Origin: Vandiemenella viatica
Taxonomy: Eukaryota; Arthropoda; Insecta; Orthoptera; Morabidae
Direction: 5' to 3'
DNA length: 64,000 bases
Assembly (NCBI GenBank): GCA_031002005.1
Contig: CM061921.1
Coordinates: 122,604,597 to 122,668,596, forward strand
The translations under genes and the position numbers were made by a program. The notes beneath the pieces were generated by a model. The model was given only the letters and a program-made list of their open reading frames with translations, searched no databases and had not been told where the DNA came from. Every line of letters starts with the position of its first letter. The stretch's first letter is position 1. Shown in pieces: positions 58,558-64,000 of this stretch.

Positions 58558-59012
58558 GAGAAAAAGTCAGTATGCTACGATTGGCTGAAAACAATGAGGA
58601 AACTGAGAAGTAGCTGAATGGCATAAACAAAATACTGAAGAAAGATTTTGGACTAAATATAAACCAAAACAAGACAAAAGTGACTGAATGTAGCAGAAAT
58701 GAAAGTAATAATAGTAGATTAACTATAAAAACAGGATTGGTAAGTGAACACTGTTACTCAGAAAATAAAACTACAACTGATGGGTGAAGCTGGAATGATG
58801 TTAAAAGCAGAATAGTGCTAGTGAAAAGAGCCTTCTTGAAAAAAAAAAATCTTTTAGTGTCAAATATTGATCAAGGATTCACAAAGAACTTTTTCAAACT
58901 ATGTGTGGAACACAACACTTTATGGTAGTGAAGCATCAGGAATAACAGAAAGAAGGAAAACTGAAGCATTTGAAAAGAGATTCTATAGAAGGATGCTTAA
59001 AATTCGACGATT
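58558..59012 (+). pseudogene. RTE LINE reverse transcriptase fragment
   Basis: In shifting frames: MLRLAENNEETE (at the end of the catalytic block), INKILKKDFGLNINQNKTKV, SRLTIKTG, TTTDG, VKSRIVLVKRAFLKKK, NFFKLCVEHNTLYGSEA and KTEAFEKRFYRRMLKI. Matches the 11.2-kb copy segment by segment. Truncated at both ends. Confidence 0.82.
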
Positions 59013-59560
59013 CAGAACAACAATATCATAACTAACAATTGTTAAATTTTACAGTATGGCAAATTAAAAGTTCCAGTTTTAATTAAAAATCATTATTTTC
59101 ACTGTCACTGTCAGAATTGCCTAGGACGCCTTTTGGCATCACTGTCTTTCAGTGTAATAAAGCGATTATATATTTGTAATCTTTTTTCGGAGTGTTAACC
59201 GTTGTCAAAAATTAGTAGTAAAAATTATTACGATTTTTCATATTGCACTGAACTTTATGAAGTCATGATAGCATATTATTTTATTATTGTCATTACATCT
59301 TTTTATTTCAAAAGCCATTTGGAAAATGGCTACAGTTTTGCATACAATAACAATGCCTTACTTACAAGAAAAAATGGACAGGTATTGCAATGCAATGTAA
59401 TGGAAATGTTGTTCATCATCAGGAAAATATGAAATGAAAAATAACTAACCACAATAATATTATAATACAGTATCATGGATATACTCTAATACACCTTGTT
59501 GGACACGAGACCCATGTTAGAAGTCATGGTAAGCAGTTCGTATAGTGTTTTTCTGACAAA
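59013..59560. other. Anonymous AT-rich DNA
   Basis: No recognised feature. Confidence 0.4.
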
Positions 59561-59798
59561 GCCTTTTTTTTAATCTGCTTTACGTCTCTCAACAGCGAGG
59601 TCTTTAGAGACGGCAAAGGATGGGGGTAAGGAATGGGAAGGAATTCGGCTATGGCCCTTTTAAGGAAGCATCCCTGCAACTGCCTGGAGTGATTTGGGAA
59701 ATCATGGAAAACCCAAATCTGGATGCCGGGACGGGGATTCGAACCGCCGTCCTCCCGAATGCGAGCCAGAACGCTATCCGTTACACCACCACCCTCGG
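59561..59798 (-). repeat. SINE family B copy
   Basis: Minus strand: gttctggctcgcattcggga, B box ggttcgaatccccgtcc, tggattttggg-type body with ggttttccatgatttccc and actccaggcagttgcaggga, then cgctgttgagagacgtaaag and a terminal poly(A) (poly(T) near 59563). Complete or nearly so. Confidence 0.85.
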
Positions 59799-60054
59799 TG
59801 ACGAGCATGTGGCAATGTTGCTATGCAATACTTGGCCTGCGTCCTCGAAAGCTGTGTATCGAATCAGTTGTTTTGCACTCTGCGTCATATTCACGTTTTA
59901 GCTTGTTCACCATCAACACGCTTACCTCAGACCATTTTACCCTTTCACCATTGTTAACTTTTATCCAGTTCCTAACTTTGGAAGAATCTTCTTTGAAGTC
60001 AACGATATAATTCTGACCTCTCACATACATCCTACAATTTTCATCTTGTTTCAC

Positions 60055-60300
60055 TGAGCGTGGTGGGTGAACGGTTAACGTTCTGGCCTCGCATTCGGGA
60101 GGGCGCCTGTTCGAATCCCCGTCCTGGCATCAAGATTTTGGTTTTCCATGGTTTCCCAAATCACTCCAGGCGTCTGCCGGGATGCTTCCTTAAAGAAAGG
60201 TAATGGCCGAATTACTTCCAGTTCCTTGTCTCCTCTCCCATTCCGCCTCTAATGACCTCGACGTTGACGAGGCGTAAAGCCATAAGTAAAAAAAAATTAT
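60055..60300 (+). repeat. SINE family B, complete copy with target duplication
   Basis: Head gaacggttaacgttctggcc, A/B-box region with ttcgaatccccgtcctggc, body ggttttccatggtttcccaa and gggatgcttccttaaagaaa, tail gacgaggcgtaaagccataa with a terminal A-rich run. A perfect 13-base direct repeat, atcttgtttcact, flanks it (60042-60054 and 60301-60313). The best reference copy in the window. Confidence 0.92.
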
Positions 60301-61012
60301 ATCTTGTTTCACTATGGCTGCATAGTATATAAATTCACACCCCTTTTTTCGTTCTTTACATAATATTCACACTATCTGCTTCATTTTGGATGTAACGTTC
60401 TTTTTCGAGAAACTTTTGTGTAATTGAATTAATTGGTAGCGTGTCCACACTCGCAAGATACACGAAAAATACATTTCTATTTTGGCCACTGCAATTATCG
60501 GAAAAGAAATAAAAATTTTGATGACCTTGATGATTCTATAGTTAGCTATTTCAATGCTACCTCTGTGTCCAATACCCTCAAGCCACGTGAAATATGATCC
60601 CTTTCACTTCCGTAAATTGTAGATTATCAGATTATAGGGGCTTTATAGGAAATCAGAGATAAGTCACAATATGGTGTGTTGAGTACAAATCACAATGTTA
60701 GGTTCATAGGCACCAACATGTCATAAAATCTTTAAGTCCAGAAATAAAATCACTGAAAATCATTATCCGGGATGAGCCGAAAATAGTCTATCGCCGAAAC
60801 TGGAACATGAAAATAATTCTAAGTTCAGGGTGAATCAGAAATATTTCTATCGCCAAAACTGTTTCATTTGTAAAAATTTCAAAGCCCCAAAACTGAACAA
60901 AAATATTCTATCACCCAAAAGGTTCCACTAGTTGAGAATCTGCGTAGGTGACACGCCTTTAGCCATGCAGCACTGAAGTCGCTCTCTCGCTTTGTTAAGA
61001 AAGACAAGGCCC
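60301..61012. other. Anonymous DNA with a 59-bp degenerate repeat
   Basis: At about 60785, 60845 and 60905 the words tctatcgccgaaactg, tctatcgccaaaactg and tctatcacccaaaagg recur at about 59-base spacing, giving 2.5 diverged tandem copies. No gene recognised. Confidence 0.45.
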
Positions 61013-61219
61013 GGATACACTAGGGGACAAATGTGACGCGCAACACTGAGTCTAGGTGACGCTGCAACGTTCCCCGTTGTCCCACAACGTTGCGTGCAGC
61101 ATATTGTGCAACATCTACGTGCTGCTGGACATGTTGTGTGTTGCCGCTTCCAGAGCGTAAACATCGCACGTCAGTCCCGCGTCATTTTTACCCGAGTGTA
61201 GTCGTGTGCGCAACTTGCC

Positions 61220-61614
61220 ATGTCAGTGCTGTGGGCAAACGAAATGCTGCTTCAGCTTATCGAGCTGTACCAGAGTTATGGGTTGTTGTGGGACACTTCA
61301 AACCGTGATTATAAAAACTAAATGAAGAAAAATGACGCTTGGGAGGATATTACCAATTCTGTAAAATTACTAGTAAAAGAAATAGAGGCCAAAGTGCATA
61401 CCCTCCGCTCACAATTGATTCGTGAATAGAGGATGTTATAATCTGTGAAAACTACTGGTAGCGAACGAGATGACGTGAATTCTAGTCCATAGTTTGCGCA
61501 TGAGTGTGATATCAATCAGGGATATAGTACTGCATCTATTAATATCGGTTCAGAGCATTTCGATGAGCACTTTGAACAAATAGTTTCAGACATGGTTTTG
61601 TCGAACACCCAATA
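61220..61614 (+). pseudogene. MADF (Myb/SANT-like) DNA-binding protein of Harbinger
   Basis: From ATG at 61220: LLQLIELYQSYGLLWDTSNR, DYKN, a TAA, then KKNDAWEDITNSVKLLVKEI, VHTLRSQLIRE, a TAG and a degenerate tail ending NTQ and TAA at 61612. This is the MADF signature (LIELYxxxxxLWD, DAWxxI, LRxxyxRE). In Harbinger transposons the partner protein helps the transposase reach the nucleus and bind ends (family knowledge). Four in-frame stops, but the frame never shifts, so decay is by substitution. Confidence 0.82.
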
Positions 61615-61869
61615 ATTTCAAATTTCGACTACTATTCATATATTGAATTCTTAAATTACCGATTCTTACTGATATTAAATAAATAAAAACATTTCTTTAT
61701 AAAAATTAAATATGTTTTTATTTACTCACCTTTAAAAAAAAATGCAATGCATTTATCAGTTTCATACAAACTTCTGGTATTATTCTACCGAGCAGTTATC
61801 TTGACACTCTAAAAGTGTGCGACAAGGAAGCGTAGGATTCTCCAGTAAACACGTATCAAAATGTAATTC

Positions 61870-62091
61870 CTAGTCTGATATGAGTACCAACTTGTTAAGT
61901 AATATTGTATATTGTTTTGAAATGGCAGGTCCAATCATTTTTAAGAAAGTTTTAAATTCAAATGTTGGCAGTCGAGTAAATTTTTCAAATGATCCGTCAG
62001 ACATTTGAAGGTCACTCAGAATATTATCTCTTCCTTCTCGCTGTAGTAAGTAATTCCACATCCCCCATCTTTTCTTTCTTATACATTTCAC
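61870..62091 (-). pseudogene. Harbinger transposase N-terminal fragment
   Basis: KKRWGMWNYLLQREGRDNIL, SDLQMSDGSFEKFTRLPTFE and FKTFLKMIGPAISKQYT match the opening of Harbinger transposases (RRWWVRPWLxxR..., FxNFxRMSxxxFxxLLxxVxPxIxKxxT). The catalytic domain is absent; the frame stops at 61870. Confidence 0.78.
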
Positions 62092-62271
62092 TGGACTACT
62101 TCATATAACTATGTACGCAGCACTAATCAACGCTACCTCCTCGGACAACATTTCTACAACTGTCTAGTGTGGCTGCAAAATGTTTCGCGACAGTGTCCCC
62201 GGGTGCTGTCCAGCGACATGCCGCGCGACATGTTCCGCGGCATGTCGCTCCATTTGTCCCCTAGGGTATCC

Positions 62272-63600
62272 AAGGCTTCATGGTGTTACTTTTTTAAGTA
62301 CATTGTTTTTGTCACACCCTGTAATCCCGGCTTGTGTTTCAAAATGATGGTTGAAGTCATGTATACTTTTATCTGGATAATTTTTATGTGGCAAAAGATG
62401 TGCTTTTTCTATGGTGTTAGTTGATTTGTCGTGTTTATAGTCTCTGGATTTGAATGCCTAGGTCGTAGTGTATTTGTGCATAGCATATTCCGCACGGTGC
62501 TGGCTTTTTTCACTTGCATCATTGTTCATTGTTTTCAGGTTGTTGAAGCACTCGTTATTTTTACTTATGGTTTTTGCTTTGTATCTTGTTTCGCTCCATC
62601 GAGGAAACCTACAAAAGCGTTGAAGATAATTTTGAGTTTTGATTCGATATCTGTGGCTTGCATGAAGTTTCGGTATTTTTTAATTTCAAATTTTTTGCAT
62701 AAGTGAAGTATTTCTTTGAGATCTGAGAATGTTGAAGAAGAAGTTGTGTTATTCGAGGATGTGTTTGAGGTGTAGCTCCGTGCAGGTGGATCAGAAGATT
62801 TTGGTTGAGCTTCTTTATTTGGTTTGGAATTTTCCGATGTTTTTGACGATGAAGTTGTTTGCTAGGAGCTTTCTTTGTATGATAACGGAGTGCTCTTGTG
62901 TTAGGTTTAACTGGTTTATGTCTGTCTTCTATTGTTGGTCTTCCTGTTGTTTCTGTTTCTTCTTTTCTTCCTGATCTGACCTATTTTGAAGATTTCCAAA
63001 GAGGTGGGGCCGACATAGGAGGCTGCTCGCGACCCGCCATCTCTGAGTAGGTGCAGGTGCAGGTGCAGGATCGATCACCATTTCAACCTTTCTCCAAATG
63101 ACTCCCCAACTCTGGACAAAACTTCCTGAATAGGCCTTATTCTCGCCATTCGTTATTTATTTCGCTCCTTCTTGTCATGAATATTGCTTCCCAGACACAC
63201 TAACTACCGAAGATGTTGATTTGTTTGAGACCTGAAATCCTTCCTTTTCAAATCACAATGTGAATCCTTCACTCTCATTCTCAAAACCACGGAGACAGGA
63301 AATTATCCACCCCCCCCCCCCCATCTCCTCTACTAGCTTTGGGGTTCGTATTTCCCTGCCACCCGTGAATAAAGGCATCTCTTAACATTGCCTGTGTTCA
63401 ATTTCACTTATGCCTTTGCTTGAATTATGAATAATTGTATTTTAAATGTACAAAGTTTAAAATTCGTAAACATAATGATAACGTATCATTACAAAGTTAG
63501 TTACACAGGGATTTACGTAAAACTGATTACAACAAGTGACTGAAACACAACACTAGATCAATTTATCAGCGGTAAAATAACTTAAGAAATAACGTGTACA
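62272..63600. other. Anonymous DNA with a possible LINE ORF1 tail
   Basis: See the separate entry for 62570-62850. A GGTGCA triple repeat lies at 63049-63070 and a poly(C) run near 63309-63322. The rest shows nothing. Confidence 0.4.
62570..62850 (-). pseudogene. Possible Jockey-type ORF1 C-terminal fragment
   Basis: Minus-strand open stretch of about 90 codons: a Ser/Thr/Asn/Pro-rich part (NSKPNKEAQPKSSDPP, TSNTSSNNTTSSS) followed by a helical part (FSDLKEILHLCKKFEIKKY, KLKIIFNAFVGFLDG). This low-complexity-then-helix pattern resembles the end of Jockey-clade gag proteins, but no zinc knuckle or ORF2 block is visible next to it. It could also be a chance frame. Confidence 0.35.
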
Positions 63601-63795
63601 AGGGACCTACAGTTTAACGTGGAATCCGAACCACGGAAGCGTTCTGGCGTACTTCACATTACACAGAAAGCTGTGACAGAGGTGAAGGTCGGGTTAAGGG
63701 TCTATGAAAATCCCCGCTGAAACAGAGATTCGAATCGGAGACCTTTCGTTCGCCAGTCAGGTACCTAAACCACTGAGCCACCAGATCACAACAGA
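63601..63795 (-). repeat. SINE family A, copy 3
   Basis: Minus strand: tggtggctcagtggtttagg (A box), ggtctccgattcgaatctct (B box region), then the body cccttaacccgaccttcacc and ttcggattccacgttaaact ending near 63601. Shares head and body with 1843-2060, confirming a SINE and not a tRNA gene. Confidence 0.82.
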
Positions 63796-64000
63796 GAGTG
63801 AGTGCGAAGATAACATTTGTGCGGGTATTTCTTGTTAATACCTTAGGCTGTACATTCAGTTAAATGAAACATGTTTTTTTTGCCGCTTCATTAATGTCGG
63901 TGGTTACCACCACGTAAACACTAAACGAGATTAATAATCTTTCATAATCTAATTCAGGCGATCCTTCTAGGACGATAAACAAAATACAGCATAATAACAA
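63796..64000. other. Anonymous DNA to the window end
   Basis: No recognised feature. Confidence 0.4.

Larger units (their letters stand above)
61013..62271. mobile_element. Internally deleted PIF/Harbinger element
   Basis: Terminal inverted repeats of about 21 bases: ggatacactaggggacaaat at the left and ggataccctaggggacaaat read inward from the right. Inside are two convergent coding remnants typical of Harbinger: a MADF-type protein (plus strand) and the start of the transposase (minus strand). The rest of the transposase is gone. AAGGC occurs just outside both ends, but with a two-base offset at the left, so the target duplication is uncertain. CpG-rich palindromic words (gcgacatg, cgcggcatgtcgc) lie inside the right end. 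Confidence 0.8.

Overview
No ordinary host gene can be supported in this window. It is an intergenic, AT-rich stretch of what looks like a large arthropod genome, most likely an insect. The inference rests on the mixture of elements: Jockey-, CR1- and RTE-type LINEs, mariner, Tc1 and PIF/Harbinger transposons, and several families of tRNA-derived SINEs. The species cannot be named from the sequence; an orthopteran-like (polyneopteran) insect is my best guess.

Layout. 1-10.85 kb: mostly anonymous DNA with one SINE, a small foldback and a decayed mariner (6.91-8.24 kb). 10.85-19.4 kb: a nested block on the minus strand. It holds an RTE fragment, a ribozyme-bearing repeat, a Jockey-type LINE, a 2.6-kb TIR transposon inserted into that LINE's endonuclease domain, and a second inverted copy of the ribozyme repeat. 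19.4-28 kb: sparse, with SINE pieces, a Jockey fragment, a Tc1 remnant and a Harbinger remnant. 28-35.6 kb: two inverted copies of a 0.7-kb repeat flank a nearly full-length CR1 LINE whose 5' region is an array of 121-bp units. 37.4-39.5 kb: a degenerate tandem array. 40.0-40.7 kb: a foldback element. 42.35-43.77 kb and 55.29-56.71 kb: two apparently identical 1421-bp palindromic Tc1 derivatives. 51.6-54.3 kb: a decayed RTE LINE. 57.8 kb: a 137-bp insertion with hammerhead-ribozyme features and a 12-bp target duplication. 61.0-62.3 kb: an internally deleted Harbinger element. SINEs are scattered from 47 kb to the end.

The elements are parasites in various stages of decay and form no pathway. 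Most coding regions carry frameshifts or stops. The exceptions are the 2.6-kb transposon's long open frame (with a probable active-site change) and the Tc1 derivatives' 258-codon frame, which lacks the DNA-binding N-terminus. The strongest leads are the identical Tc1 palindromes, the hammerhead-like insertion family, the precisely datable nested insertion and the CR1 5' tandem promoter-like array.
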